Positions 54,030 through 62,341 of a DNA stretch of 64,000 nucleotides are shown here, one piece after another. The position numbers were made by a program, and so were the translations under genes. Below the pieces are notes generated by a model. The model was not told the DNA's origin. It was given only the letters and a program-made list of their open reading frames with translations, and ran no database searches. This DNA comes from Actinomycetospora lutea (lineage in GTDB: Bacteria > Actinomycetota > Actinomycetes > Mycobacteriales > Pseudonocardiaceae): positions 248,001 through 312,000 of the forward strand of contig NZ_JAQZAL010000001.1 of assembly GCF_028737205.1 (NCBI RefSeq), read 5' to 3'. Every line of letters starts with the position of its first letter. Position 1 is the first letter of the stretch.

Positions 54030-54392
54030 ATGACGACCCAGGACGACGTCGCGCTGGTCCTCGCCGCCTACGAGGCGTGGGAGCGCGGCGACATCGACGC
54101 CGCCGTCGCCGCGATGCACCCCGAGATCGTGTGGATCGAGCCCGACGAGTTCCCGATGGGCGGCGAGCGGCGCGGGCCCGCCGCGGTGCACGAGTACCTC
54201 GCCGCCTCCCGCGAGGGCTGGCGGGAGATGCGCTCGCAGTGCCGGGCGAGCGTGGTGGACGGCGACGTGGCGATCGCCCACCACATCGAGGGCGTGCTCG
54301 TCGACGGGACGCCGAACACGGTGGACGTCGTCGACGTCTTCACGGTCCGCGACGGCCAGGTGGTGCGGATGCGGGCCCATCTCCCCGGTTAG
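54030..54392 (+). CDS. SnoaL/NTF2-like protein
   Basis: The 120-residue protein has the ketosteroid-isomerase-like cone fold: DDVALVLAAYEAWERGDIDAAVAAMHPEIVWIEPDEFPMGGERRGPAAVHEYLAASREGWREMRSQCRASVVDGDVAIAHHIEGVLVDGTPNTVDVVDVFTVRDGQVVRMRAHLPG. Many members have lost catalytic residues, so its role may be ligand binding. The SMP-30 gene begins 37 bases downstream, with its own GGAGGGG. Confidence 0.85.
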   Translation: MTTQDDVALVLAAYEAWERGDIDAAVAAMHPEIVWIEPDEFPMGGERRGPAAVHEYLAASREGWREMRSQCRASVVDGDVAIAHHIEGVLVDGTPNTVDVVDVFTVRDGQVVRMRAHLPG

Positions 54393-54429
54393 GCGTGTCG
54401 ATCCGGGCCGGCGCCGTTCGTGGAGGGGC

Positions 54430-55302
54430 ATGACGACGACACACGGCATCGAGCACCTGCCCGCCCCGCGCACCTTGCTGACCGGCCTGGCGATGGTGGA
54501 GTCCGCCCGCTGGCACGACGGCCGGCTCTGGTTCGCGCACTGGGGCGCGGGCGAGGTGGTGGCGGTCGACCTCGACGGGCACGCCGAGGTCATGGCGCCG
54601 GGTCCGCGGCGGATGGGCTGGGCGATCGACTGGCTGCCCGACGGGCGGCTGATCACGACGGGCGAGACGGTGACCCGTCGGGAGCACGACGGCACGACGA
54701 CGACGCTGCGGGACCACGCCGCCAACGAGGTCGTGGTCGCCCCGCACGGTGGGGTCTACGTGGACGGCGCCGACTTCGACTTCGCCGGCGGCGCGGCCCC
54801 GGAGCCCGGGTGGATCGACCTGGTCGACGCCGACGGCACCGCCCGCCGCGTCGCCGAGGACATCGCGTTCCCCAACGGCATGGTGCTGACCCCGGACGGC
54901 GGCACCCTCGTGGTCGCCGAGGCGTTCGCCGGGCGCCTGACGGCCTTCGACGTCGGCGACGACGGAGGTCTGTCCGGTCGCCGGGTCTGGGCCGACGGCC
55001 TCGGGCCCGACGGCATCGCGATGGACGCCGACGGCGCGATCTGGACCCAGACCGCCGACACGTTCGCCCACAGCGGCGACCCCGCCGCCCCGGCCGGCGC
55101 GGTCGTGCGGGTCCTCGACGGCGGCGAGGTCACCCACCGGGTCGAGACCGACCTGCCCTGCTTCTCCTGCGCCGTCGGCGGCCCGCAGGGGCGTCACCTG
55201 TTCCTGCTGTGCAACGAGTTCGAGGGCATCGAGCAGCTGACCGCGGTGCAGGCCCGGCGGTCGGCCCGGGTGCTGGTGACGGAGCTGCCCTACTGCAGGT
55301 AG
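54430..55302 (+). CDS. SMP-30/gluconolactonase-like beta-propeller
   Basis: The 290-residue six-bladed propeller shows VESARWHDGRLWFAHWGAGEVVAVDLDG (metal-binding Glu), MGWAIDWLPDGRLITTGETVTRRE, FPNGMVLTPDGGTLVVAEAFAGRLTAFDVGDDGG with the catalytic-region Asn, and GLGPDGIAMDADGAIWTQTADTF with the second metal residue. Members are lactonases that need a divalent cation. The ATG follows GGAGGGG. The last 13 bases overlap the convergent DUF2630 gene. Confidence 0.9.
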   Translation: MTTTHGIEHLPAPRTLLTGLAMVESARWHDGRLWFAHWGAGEVVAVDLDGHAEVMAPGPRRMGWAIDWLPDGRLITTGETVTRREHDGTTTTLRDHAANEVVVAPHGGVYVDGADFDFAGGAAPEPGWIDLVDADGTARRVAEDIAFPNGMVLTPDGGTLVVAEAFAGRLTAFDVGDDGGLSGRRVWADGLGPDGIAMDADGAIWTQTADTFAHSGDPAAPAGAVVRVLDGGEVTHRVETDLPCFSCAVGGPQGRHLFLLCNEFEGIEQLTAVQARRSARVLVTELPYCR

Positions 55303-55517
55303 TCGTGCACCTGCTTCGCGGTGGCCTCGCCGGGGTCGCCCCAGTAGTCGCGGCCCGCGCGGCGGCGGCGCAGCGCGTCCCAGCACTGGTCGAGCTGCTC
55401 CTCGATCTGCGCCAGGCGCGCCCGGTCGTCGTCGTCGATCGCCTCGCCGTGCGCCCGCAGCCGGTGCTCCTCGTCGACCAGCGCGTGGATCGTGCCCAGG
55501 GTGTCGTCGTCCGCCAT
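55290..55517 (-). CDS. DUF2630 family protein
   Basis: The 75-residue acidic protein matches the actinobacterial DUF2630 pattern: TLGTIHALVDEEHRLRAHGEAIDDDDRARLAQIEEQLDQCWDALRRRRAGRDYWGDPGEATAKQVHDYLQ. It is probably two helices in a coiled-coil hairpin. No role is established. The ATG is seven bases after TAGGCT, whose TAG is the stop codon of the lysyltransferase gene upstream on the same strand. Confidence 0.9.
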   Translation of the reverse strand: MADDDTLGTIHALVDEEHRLRAHGEAIDDDDRARLAQIEEQLDQCWDALRRRRAGRDYWGDPGEATAKQVHDYLQ

Positions 55518-55524
55518 GGTGGCG

Positions 55525-55530
55525 AGCCTA
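55525..55530 (-). promoter_or_regulatory. -10 hexamer TAGGCT built on the lysyltransferase stop codon, leaderless
   Basis: On the minus strand the TAG stop (55530-55528) begins TAGGCT, followed by seven bases and the ATG of the DUF2630 gene. This is the same arrangement as at 25906. Confidence 0.55.
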
Positions 55531-57807
55531 GCTCCGCACGAGGGCGACGAGATCGCGCACGCGGGCGTCGGGCAGGTACGCGCGCCCGATGCCGATCCCG
55601 ACGCGCGGCAGGTCGGCCTCGTCGCGGTAGACGAGGAACATCGGCTCGTAGCGCGGCTGGAACTTCGCCTTGAACGTGTGCAGCGAGCGGAACCCGTAGT
55701 AGGGCTCGAGCAGCTCGCCCATCCGGTCGAGGACGCGGTCGAGCACCTGCTCGCCCTCCACCTCGTCGCCGGCGCGGGCCAGCGGCGCCCCGGACAGCGA
55801 CAGGAAGCGCGCGCCCTCGGCCTGGAAGGTCAGGCACGCCGAGGCGATGAGGTACTCGACGACCGCACGGAACCCGTCCTGGCGGCGGCGCATGACGTCG
55901 AGGGTCCAGCCCACGACGACGTCGTCCGGTCCGTACACCGGCAGCCAGGACGTGACGCCGTGGACGGTGCCCTCGGCGTCGACCGCGAGCCCGGTGCGCA
56001 CCTCGGGGTCGAGCGCCTCCTCGACGCCGCCGAGGGTGAAGCCCATCTCGGGCAGGCCCTTGTCGCCGACCCACTCCTCGGAGATCGCCCGGACCTGCGC
56101 GACGATCGCCCGCGGCTCCTCGGCGAGGCTCACCATGCGGTGCTCGATCCCGGCCTTGCCGGCGCGGTTGAAGGCGCTGCGCACGTTCTGCCAGGGCTTG
56201 CCCTTGAACTCGAGGCCCTCGAGGTCGATCAGCGTGTCCTCGGCGACCTGCAGCGAGCGCCAGCCGTCGGCGCGGGCGGCGTCGGCGAGCGCCTCGGTGG
56301 TCGAGAACAGGCACGGGACCCAGCCCGACCGCTCCGCCAACGCCCGGAAGTCCTCGAGCGCCGCGGTGCGGTCGGCCGGGGCGACGATCGGGTCGCCCAG
56401 CGCCACCGCGACACCGGCGTGCACCCGGTAGGCCGTCACCCCGTCGGATGTCATCGTCGAGCTCCGCTCCGCTGCGTCTCCGGAGTCGATCGTCGAGCTC
56501 CGCTCCGCTGCGTCTCCGGAGTCGATGGTCGAGCTCCGCTCCGCTGCGTCTCCGGAGTGCACCAGGTACCGGTTCTCCGGCCACGTCGTCATCCACGACA
56601 GCGTCGACCCGCCGTGGCGGTGCAGGGCGTCGCGCGCGATGTCGGGGCCGGTCGCGGCACCACCGGCCCGGCGCCGCAGCCGCCGGCGCGACGGGACCGC
56701 GAAGGCGTGCCGCCCGGCGATCAGCCACAGCAGCAGCGCCGACCACAGCACGGCGTTGGGCACGAAGATCGCGAGGCCGACGAGCTCGACCTGGTCCATC
56801 TGGCCGGTGAGCTGCGCCCAGACCACGACGCCGACCACGAACAGCCCGAGCAGCAGGTAGAAGACGCCGAGCATGAGGCCGGCCAGCCACGCGAGCCGGC
56901 GCCCGCGGCGCAGCCCCTCGGCCAGCAGCAGGGAGATCACGACCGACACGAGCGTCTCGACGACCGTCGAGTCCGACGCCGTGTCGCCCAGCGGCCCGGC
57001 GACCGGCACCACGAGGGTCAGCACCCGGATCACCGCGATGACGACGAGGCCCGCCGCCGCCACCAGCCGCCACTCGCGGCGTCCCGGGCGCCCGCCCGGC
57101 GTGGCCGGGGCGAGGTCCGGCCCGGCGACCCGGCGGCCGAGCGGCAGGGCGACGGCGAGCGCGAGCGTGTGGGCCGCGTCGGCGAGGTGGCCGAGGAACA
57201 GCAGCCCGACCAGCGCGACCCCCACGAGCACCAGCCGCAGCCGCAGGCGCCACGGCGCGACCAGCGTCGCGGACGCGACCGCGAGCACCGCGAGGACGCC
57301 GGTCGACAGGCCCCCGGTCAGGACGCCGGTGAGCGTGACCGCCCAGGCCCAGCCGGTGGCGGCCAGCGCCACGAGGATCCCGATCGCGACGAGCACGGCG
57401 CCGAGCTGGGCGACCACGAGCACGACCGCCGTGCGACCCGACCCGAGCCGGCCCTCGGCCCAGCCGAGGCCGCCGACGGCGAGCAGGAGCCCGAGCACCG
57501 CGCCCACCGGGTGGACCCCGACGAGCGCGCCGGACACCGGCGTCCACCAGTGCCCCTCGGCCAGCGCCGGCACCCCGGTGGCGACCGCGGACGCCCAGGT
57601 GCGGTCGGCGAGCGGGCTCCAGAACGCCCCGGTGGCGATGCCGGCGACGAGCATCAGCAGCGCGGTCACCGTCGTCACCGGGCGCCAGCGCGCGACCCCG
57701 GCGGCCCGCGCGCGGGCGGCGCCGAAACGCTCGGCGTCGCGCTCCTCGCTCTCCGTGTCCTCCAGTTCGACCGGGTCCGTCGGCTCGGGCGGGACGGTCG
57801 CCGTCAT
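55528..57807 (-). CDS. MprF/LysX-like phosphatidylglycerol lysyltransferase (DUF2156) with internal repeat
   Basis: The 759-residue protein has a polar N-terminal tail, then at least ten hydrophobic segments in two groups (about 45-240 and 265-400), then a cytoplasmic two-lobed GNAT domain of the DUF2156/MprF type. Catalytic-domain motifs are VTAYRVHAGVAVALGDPI, LIDLEGLEFKGKPWQNVRSAFNRAGKAGIEHRMV, GVTSWLPVYGPDDVVVGWTLDVMRRRQDGFRAVVEYLIASACLTFQAEGARFLSLSGAPL and YGFRSLHTFKAKFQPRYEPMFLVYRD. It would add lysine from Lys-tRNA to membrane lipids. No lysyl-tRNA synthetase domain is attached. A threefold 12-residue repeat interrupts the catalytic domain. The ATG follows CAGGAGAA. The DUF2630 gene begins just after. 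Confidence 0.88.
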   Translation of the reverse strand: MTATVPPEPTDPVELEDTESEERDAERFGAARARAAGVARWRPVTTVTALLMLVAGIATGAFWSPLADRTWASAVATGVPALAEGHWWTPVSGALVGVHPVGAVLGLLLAVGGLGWAEGRLGSGRTAVVLVVAQLGAVLVAIGILVALAATGWAWAVTLTGVLTGGLSTGVLAVLAVASATLVAPWRLRLRLVLVGVALVGLLFLGHLADAAHTLALAVALPLGRRVAGPDLAPATPGGRPGRREWRLVAAAGLVVIAVIRVLTLVVPVAGPLGDTASDSTVVETLVSVVISLLLAEGLRRGRRLAWLAGLMLGVFYLLLGLFVVGVVVWAQLTGQMDQVELVGLAIFVPNAVLWSALLLWLIAGRHAFAVPSRRRLRRRAGGAATGPDIARDALHRHGGSTLSWMTTWPENRYLVHSGDAAERSSTIDSGDAAERSSTIDSGDAAERSSTMTSDGVTAYRVHAGVAVALGDPIVAPADRTAALEDFRALAERSGWVPCLFSTTEALADAARADGWRSLQVAEDTLIDLEGLEFKGKPWQNVRSAFNRAGKAGIEHRMVSLAEEPRAIVAQVRAISEEWVGDKGLPEMGFTLGGVEEALDPEVRTGLAVDAEGTVHGVTSWLPVYGPDDVVVGWTLDVMRRRQDGFRAVVEYLIASACLTFQAEGARFLSLSGAPLARAGDEVEGEQVLDRVLDRMGELLEPYYGFRSLHTFKAKFQPRYEPMFLVYRDEADLPRVGIGIGRAYLPDARVRDLVALVRS
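56453..56560 (-). repeat. 36-base tandem repeat, three copies, inside the lysyltransferase gene
   Basis: Three units (56453, 56489, 56525) are nearly identical and in frame, encoding DSGDAAERSSTI-like repeats on the minus strand. They fall between two strands of the GNAT fold (after NRYLVH, before TSDGVTAYRV). Each unit contains GCTCCGCTCCGCTGC, the same 15-mer as before the 13-base repeat at 52237. Confidence 0.92.
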
Positions 57808-57966
57808 GGGTTCTCCTGGACTGTCACGTTGCGCTGTCGAACGACCGCGCCGTGCGGCTGAACGGGTGAGCTTCGCGACGAGTGTCCGTCCCGCCGACCC
57901 CGAAGACAATCCTCTGGGTGATCGAAACTCTCGACGTGGCGGCCCGCGACAGCCACGATCAACGGC

Positions 57967-58881
57967 GTGGCGATCGAGGCCGGCGAGGACGCCCGCGACC
58001 GGCGCCTGCTGCTGCTCTCGGTGTGGGCGTCCGCCGGGTTCGCCGTGCTGTCGTCGGTGTGGGGAGTGCTCAGCGGCTCCTCGATGATCGTCTTCGACGG
58101 CCTCTCGTCGTTCGCGAGCATCGGGCTCTCGATGCTGGCCGTCGTGGCGCTGCGGACCGCGCGGCGCGGTCCCGACGAGCGCTACCCCTGGGGTCGCGAG
58201 GCCTGGGAGCCGCTCGTCGTCGTGATCAAGGCGGTCGCGCTGGCCGCGCTGTGCATCTACGCGGTGGTCGGGGGGATCGCGGACCTGGTGAACGGCGGGC
58301 GCGAGGTCTCGACGGGCTGGGCGCTCGCCTACGCGATCGTCGCGACGGTGGCCGGCGTCGTCGTCACCCTGCTGATGCGTCGCGGCGGGCGCTCGGACCT
58401 CGTGCGGGCCGAGGCGGCGGAGTGGTTCGGCGACACCCTGCTCTCGGTCGGGGTGCTCGTCGGCTTCGTCATCGCGGTGATCCTGGTGTCCGCGGGCCGT
58501 CCCGACCTCGCCGCCTACGTGGACCCGGCCATGGTGGTCGTGGTGTCGCTGCTGTTCCTGCGCATCCCGGCCCGGCTCGTCGGCGAGGGGATGCGCGAGG
58601 TCCTGGCGATGTCGCCTCCCGCGGCGACGCAGGCGGAGCTCGACGCCGCGGTCGAGGCGGTGCGTGAGCAGTTCGGGCTGGACGAGGCGTTCCTGCGGGC
58701 GTCGAAGGTGGGCGGTCGCGTCGACGTCGAGGTCGACTACGTGGTGGGGGAGGGATCGTCCGTGCGGACGGTGGCCGACGGGGACGTCGTGCGCCAGGCC
58801 CTGCACGACCGGCTCGAGGAGCTCGGCCACGAGCGCTCGGTGGTCGTCGCGTTCACGACCGATCGGCGGTGGGCGGAATGA
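57967..58881 (+). CDS. Cation diffusion facilitator (CDF) family transporter
   Basis: The 304-residue transporter has six hydrophobic segments. SGSSMIVFDGLSSFASIGLSMLAV carries the helix 2 metal site (FDGLSS, with Asp), and AAEWFGDTLLSVGVLVG the helix 5 site. YPWGREAWEPLVVVIKA is the loop between helices 2 and 3. The C-terminal cytoplasmic domain includes TQAELDAAVEAVREQFG. Helix 2 lacks the His-x3-Asp usual for zinc CDFs, so iron, manganese or another cation may be carried. The GTG start is weakly supported by CACGAT seven bases before it. It overlaps the next gene by ATGA and is divergent from the lysyltransferase gene. Confidence 0.85.
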   Translation: MAIEAGEDARDRRLLLLSVWASAGFAVLSSVWGVLSGSSMIVFDGLSSFASIGLSMLAVVALRTARRGPDERYPWGREAWEPLVVVIKAVALAALCIYAVVGGIADLVNGGREVSTGWALAYAIVATVAGVVVTLLMRRGGRSDLVRAEAAEWFGDTLLSVGVLVGFVIAVILVSAGRPDLAAYVDPAMVVVVSLLFLRIPARLVGEGMREVLAMSPPAATQAELDAAVEAVREQFGLDEAFLRASKVGGRVDVEVDYVVGEGSSVRTVADGDVVRQALHDRLEELGHERSVVVAFTTDRRWAE

Positions 58882-59483
58882 GCGAGCTGGTGGTGCACCT
58901 GGGCCGGCCCGAGGACCTCGTGACGGTCGAGCCGACCGACCTGTTCGACGACGACCTCGCGCGGACCGTCTCCGGCGCCGAGGAGATGTTCGAGGAGCTC
59001 CTGGCCCGCCGCCGGCCCGGCCGGCTGCACGGCCGGGGCCGCGACCGGATCGTCATGACCCTGCCGGCCGCGACGCTGGGGACCGACCCGGACGCGGTCG
59101 CGGCGCGCCTGGCCGCGGCCCTGCGGCGCTGGTGCGGGCGCCGCCTCGAGAGCGTCGGGCGCGATGCCGGGCTCCAGCGGCGCCTGGCGGTCGCGGCCCT
59201 GCGCCCCGGCATCCCGCTCTTCCTCGTCGGCCTGCTGTTCTCGACCGACTTCCTCGCCCCCGACGTCCCCGAGTTCTTCCAGGAACTGCTGGGCAACGGC
59301 GTCTTCCTCGTCATCGCCTGGATCGGGCTCTGGTACCCGCTGGACTCGCTGTTCTTCGCCCGCCTCCCGCTGAAGCGGCAGCGGCGGGCGCTCGAGGCGA
59401 TGATGGCGATGCCCGTCGAGGTGCACCCCCGTCCTTCGGCCGAACGAGTGGTTGCGAGCGACGCTTCGGGTGACGGCGGGTAG
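58878..59483 (+). CDS. Uncharacterised two-helix membrane protein
   Basis: I do not recognise a family. The 201-residue product has a soluble N-terminal half (MSELVVHLGRPEDLVTVEPTDLFDDDLARTVSGAEEMFEELL and an amphipathic region with RLAAALRRWCGRRLE), then two membrane segments at about 115-165 (LRPGIPLFLVGLLFSTDFL, GVFLVIAWIGLWYPLDSLFF) and a basic tail. The ATG overlaps the CDF stop (ATGA), so the two are cotranscribed. A role in metal transport is inferred only from position. Its last codons contain the 14-mer CCGAACGAGTGGTT seen before the gene at 879. Confidence 0.68.
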   Translation: MSELVVHLGRPEDLVTVEPTDLFDDDLARTVSGAEEMFEELLARRRPGRLHGRGRDRIVMTLPAATLGTDPDAVAARLAAALRRWCGRRLESVGRDAGLQRRLAVAALRPGIPLFLVGLLFSTDFLAPDVPEFFQELLGNGVFLVIAWIGLWYPLDSLFFARLPLKRQRRALEAMMAMPVEVHPRPSAERVVASDASGDGG

Positions 59484-59545
59484 CCATCACCCCGCCGACC
59501 GGAGGACCCTTCCGCGCGCGAGGGTCACGGGGGACGGGGTCGGCG

Positions 59546-60349
59546 ATGGAGACCATCCAGCGCGAAGGGGAGTGGCTGGACCTCGTCGCGGACCTGATCA
59601 CGCGCCCGCTGTCCGGCTGGCCGGTCGACCGGATCCTGCCGATGCTCGGGCGGTCGTTCGGCGCCCCGGCGAGCACGTTCTACGCCCAGGAGCCGGGCGG
59701 GCCGATCGAGCAGCGGGGGTGGCCCGCCGACCTCTACGCCGACCGGCTCGACGACGCGCTGCGGTGGGGCCGGGAGCGGGCGCCCTTCGACCACCCGCTC
59801 CTGCGGTACTACCTCGCCACCGGTCGCGACGAGGCCATGCAGATCGCCGACGTGCCCGAGCGGTTCGCGGACCGTCACGTGCACGAGCGCTGGCGCGCCG
59901 CGTGCGAGGACGTCTTCAGCGTCGACGTCGTCTCGCAGGTGTCCCTGCCCGTGTGCCTGGACGACGGCACCAACCGGTCGTTCCTGATCGGGCGGGTCGA
60001 CGCGTACTCGCCGGAGGAGATGGCCCTGCTGCGGCGGCTGCAGCGCGTGTTCGTCGGGCTCGACCGCCAGATCGCCGCGCACGCGCGGTGGTCGGCACGG
60101 ATCGGTGCGCTCGCCGTCCCCACCGCCGACGCGGTCGGTCTCACGCCCCGCGAGAGCGTCGTGCTCGACATGCTCGCGACCGGTGCCACCGCCCGGGCGA
60201 TCGCGCGCCGCCTGACGGTCGGCGAGCGGACCGTCCAGAAGCACCTGCAGCGCGTCTACGCGAAGCTCGGCGTCGCCGACCGCCTGGCCGCGGTGCAACG
60301 TGCCCAGCTCCTGGGCCTGCTGCCGCCGCCGCTCGTGGTGCGTACGTAG
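59546..60349 (+). CDS. LuxR-family transcriptional regulator
   Basis: The 267-residue protein has a C-terminal LuxR helix-turn-helix (LTPRESVVLDMLATGATARAIARRLTVGERTVQKHLQRVYAKLGVADRLAAVQRAQLLGLL, about 195-257). The N-terminal 180 residues are GAF-like in strand pattern but match no domain I can name. No receiver domain is present, so the signal may be a small molecule. It lies 62 bases after the uncharacterised membrane protein and 77 bases before the 103-residue gene, in the same direction. Confidence 0.88.
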   Translation: METIQREGEWLDLVADLITRPLSGWPVDRILPMLGRSFGAPASTFYAQEPGGPIEQRGWPADLYADRLDDALRWGRERAPFDHPLLRYYLATGRDEAMQIADVPERFADRHVHERWRAACEDVFSVDVVSQVSLPVCLDDGTNRSFLIGRVDAYSPEEMALLRRLQRVFVGLDRQIAAHARWSARIGALAVPTADAVGLTPRESVVLDMLATGATARAIARRLTVGERTVQKHLQRVYAKLGVADRLAAVQRAQLLGLLPPPLVVRT

Positions 60350-60370
60350 AACCCGCCCCTGTCGCACCCG

Positions 60371-60386
60371 TCACGTCACGTCGTGA
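60371..60386. promoter_or_regulatory. Inverted repeat TCACGTCACGTCGTGA in the LuxR-downstream gap
   Basis: Five-base arms (TCACG/CGTGA) flank six bases. It lies about 40 bases before the 103-residue gene and could be a LuxR site for that gene. The call rests on position only. Confidence 0.3.
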
Positions 60387-60426
60387 AGGGGAGCCACCAC
60401 CACATCCCCGGTCTCGGGAGGCCACC

Positions 60427-60738
60427 GTGCTCGCCACCACCGACATCCGCGCCCGCCTCGACGACTGCCGCGCCAAGACCGCCACCGCCATGGCCGACAC
60501 CGAGGGCGACGACGGCGCCTCGGTCGTCACCGTCGCCGTGGTGCGGGAGTTCCTCAGCAAGGCCGACAAGGCCGGCCGGACCCCCGACGACGAGGCCCGC
60601 GACGCGGTCATCGAGCTCGAGCAGGCGGCGGACAGCGCGAAGGCGGCCGCCGCGGCGGACCCGCGTCTCGGCGGGGCGGCCCGGGAATCCGTCGAGGCCG
60701 CCCACCTCGCCATCTGCATCCTCAAGACCGAGGTCTGA
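60427..60738 (+). CDS. Uncharacterised 103-residue helical protein
   Basis: I do not recognise this gene. The product is acidic, Ala-rich and predicted mostly helical: MLATTDIRARLDDCRAKTATAMADTEGDDGASVVTVAVVREFLSKADKAGRTPDDEARDAVIELEQAADSAKAAAAADPRLGGAARESVEAAHLAICILKTEV. It has no signal peptide or membrane segment; two Cys at either end could be functional. The GTG start follows GGGAGG with six-base spacing, so it is probably real. Its nearest upstream partner is the LuxR gene, making a regulator-effector pair plausible. Confidence 0.72.
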   Translation: MLATTDIRARLDDCRAKTATAMADTEGDDGASVVTVAVVREFLSKADKAGRTPDDEARDAVIELEQAADSAKAAAAADPRLGGAARESVEAAHLAICILKTEV

Positions 60739-60745
60739 GGACCTC

Positions 60746-62341
60746 TCAGCGGTCCAGCATCGCCTCCTCGTAGTCCAGCTCGCGGAGCATGTCGCGCAGG
60801 ATGCCCTCGTCGATGCGGCCCATGTCGCGGAAGCGCACGAACGTCTCGCGCTCGGCGCCGAGCATCGCGCGGCGCAGCCGGGTGAACGCGACCGAGGGCG
60901 CCTCGCCGATCTCCTCGTCGGGGCGCCCGAGGCGTTCCCACGCGCTGTTGGAGCGGTGCCGGGCCCAGGTGCGCAGCTGCTCGGTGACGTGCTGCGGGGT
61001 GTCCTCGTCGGTGAGGTCGTCGAGCCGGGTCAGGGCGGCCTCGGCCGCGGCCTGCTTGGCGGCGGCCTCGTCGAGCACGTCGCGCTGCGCGCCCTTGTCG
61101 CGGACGTGCAGGCGCCGGATGAGCGTCGGCAGCGTCAGTCCCTGCAGGAGCAGGGTGCCGACGGTGACGACGAACGCCGCGAACACGACGACGTTGTAGC
61201 CGGGCATGGCCGGGTCGCCGCCGATGCCGTGGGGGATCGCGAACGCGGCGGCCAGCGTCACCACCCCGCGCATGCCCGCCCACGAGATGACGAACGGCAC
61301 CCGCCACGACACCGCGGGGCCGCGCCGTCGCACGCGGGGCAGCACCCGCGGGAGGTAGATGGTCGGGAAGACCCAGGCGAAGCGGGACAGCACGGTCACC
61401 GCGAGCAGGGCCAGCGACACCAGCACGATGGTCAGGCTGTCGGCGCCGAGGCCGTCGTAGACGATCCGCAGCTGCAGCCCGATCAGCGCGAACACCAGCG
61501 CCTCGAGCAGCGTGTCCAGCGCCTTCCAGACGGCCTGGTCCTGCAGGCGCGTGGCGTAGCCGGCCTCGGTGGCCTTGTGCCCCAGGTACAGCCCGGCGAT
61601 GACGACCGCGAGCACGCCGGAGGTGTGCAGCTCCTCGGCGAGCAGGTAGATCGCGAACGGGACGAGCAGGCCGACCGAGCTCTCGAGCACGCCGTCGTCG
61701 AGCATCATCCGCACCCGGTGCAGCAGCCAGCCCGCCGCGGCGCCGATCGCCACGCCGCCGACCGCCGCCAGCGCGAACTCGCCGAGCCCGCCGAGGATGG
61801 TCGCGCCGGTGCTGACGGCCGTCGGCGCGATCGCGGCGGCCAGCAGGACCCGGAACAGGGTCAGCGCGGTGGCGTCGTTGAGCAGGCTCTCGCCCTCGAG
61901 GATCGTCATGATGCGGCGCTGGAGCCCCAGCCGGCGCCCGATCGACGCGGCGGCGACCGCGTCCGGCGGCGCGACCACCGCGCCCAGCACCAGCGCGCTC
62001 GCCAGCGGCAGGCCCGGCACGAGCAGCCACGCCGCGATGCCGACGACCGCCGTCGTGAACACGACCAGCCCGACCGCGAGCTGGCTGATCCGCCGCAGGT
62101 TCTCGCGCAGCCGCAGCGTCGAGCTCTCGAGGGCCGCGGAGTACAGCAGCGGCGGGAGCACGAGGAACAGGACGAGGTCGGGGTCCAGCGGCACCGTCGG
62201 GACGCCGGGCACGAACGACATCGCCAGCCCGAGGACGACGAGCACCAGCGGCGCCGAGAACGAGAAGCGCCGCGCGAGGGCCGTCACGCCGAGGGCGACG
62301 ACGAAGACGACGAGCAGGGTGGGCCCGGTGTGCTCGCTCAT
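60746..62341 (-). CDS. CPA1-family Na+/H+ antiporter
   Basis: The 531-residue transporter shows the CPA1 fold with about 12 helices: FLVLPPLLYSAALESSTLRLRENLRRI, ALVLGAVVAPPDAVAAASIGRRLGLQRRIMTILEGESLLNDATALTLFRVLL (the essential Asp pair, with the conserved EGESLLNDATA), and FVISWAGMRGVVTLAAAFAIPHGIGG with the family's GxRG motif. A long cytoplasmic tail of about 110 residues follows. It exchanges protons for sodium. The ATG overlaps the methyltransferase stop on the same strand (ATGA), so the two are in one transcript. Confidence 0.92.
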   Translation of the reverse strand: MSEHTGPTLLVVFVVALGVTALARRFSFSAPLVLVVLGLAMSFVPGVPTVPLDPDLVLFLVLPPLLYSAALESSTLRLRENLRRISQLAVGLVVFTTAVVGIAAWLLVPGLPLASALVLGAVVAPPDAVAAASIGRRLGLQRRIMTILEGESLLNDATALTLFRVLLAAAIAPTAVSTGATILGGLGEFALAAVGGVAIGAAAGWLLHRVRMMLDDGVLESSVGLLVPFAIYLLAEELHTSGVLAVVIAGLYLGHKATEAGYATRLQDQAVWKALDTLLEALVFALIGLQLRIVYDGLGADSLTIVLVSLALLAVTVLSRFAWVFPTIYLPRVLPRVRRRGPAVSWRVPFVISWAGMRGVVTLAAAFAIPHGIGGDPAMPGYNVVVFAAFVVTVGTLLLQGLTLPTLIRRLHVRDKGAQRDVLDEAAAKQAAAEAALTRLDDLTDEDTPQHVTEQLRTWARHRSNSAWERLGRPDEEIGEAPSVAFTRLRRAMLGAERETFVRFRDMGRIDEGILRDMLRELDYEEAMLDR

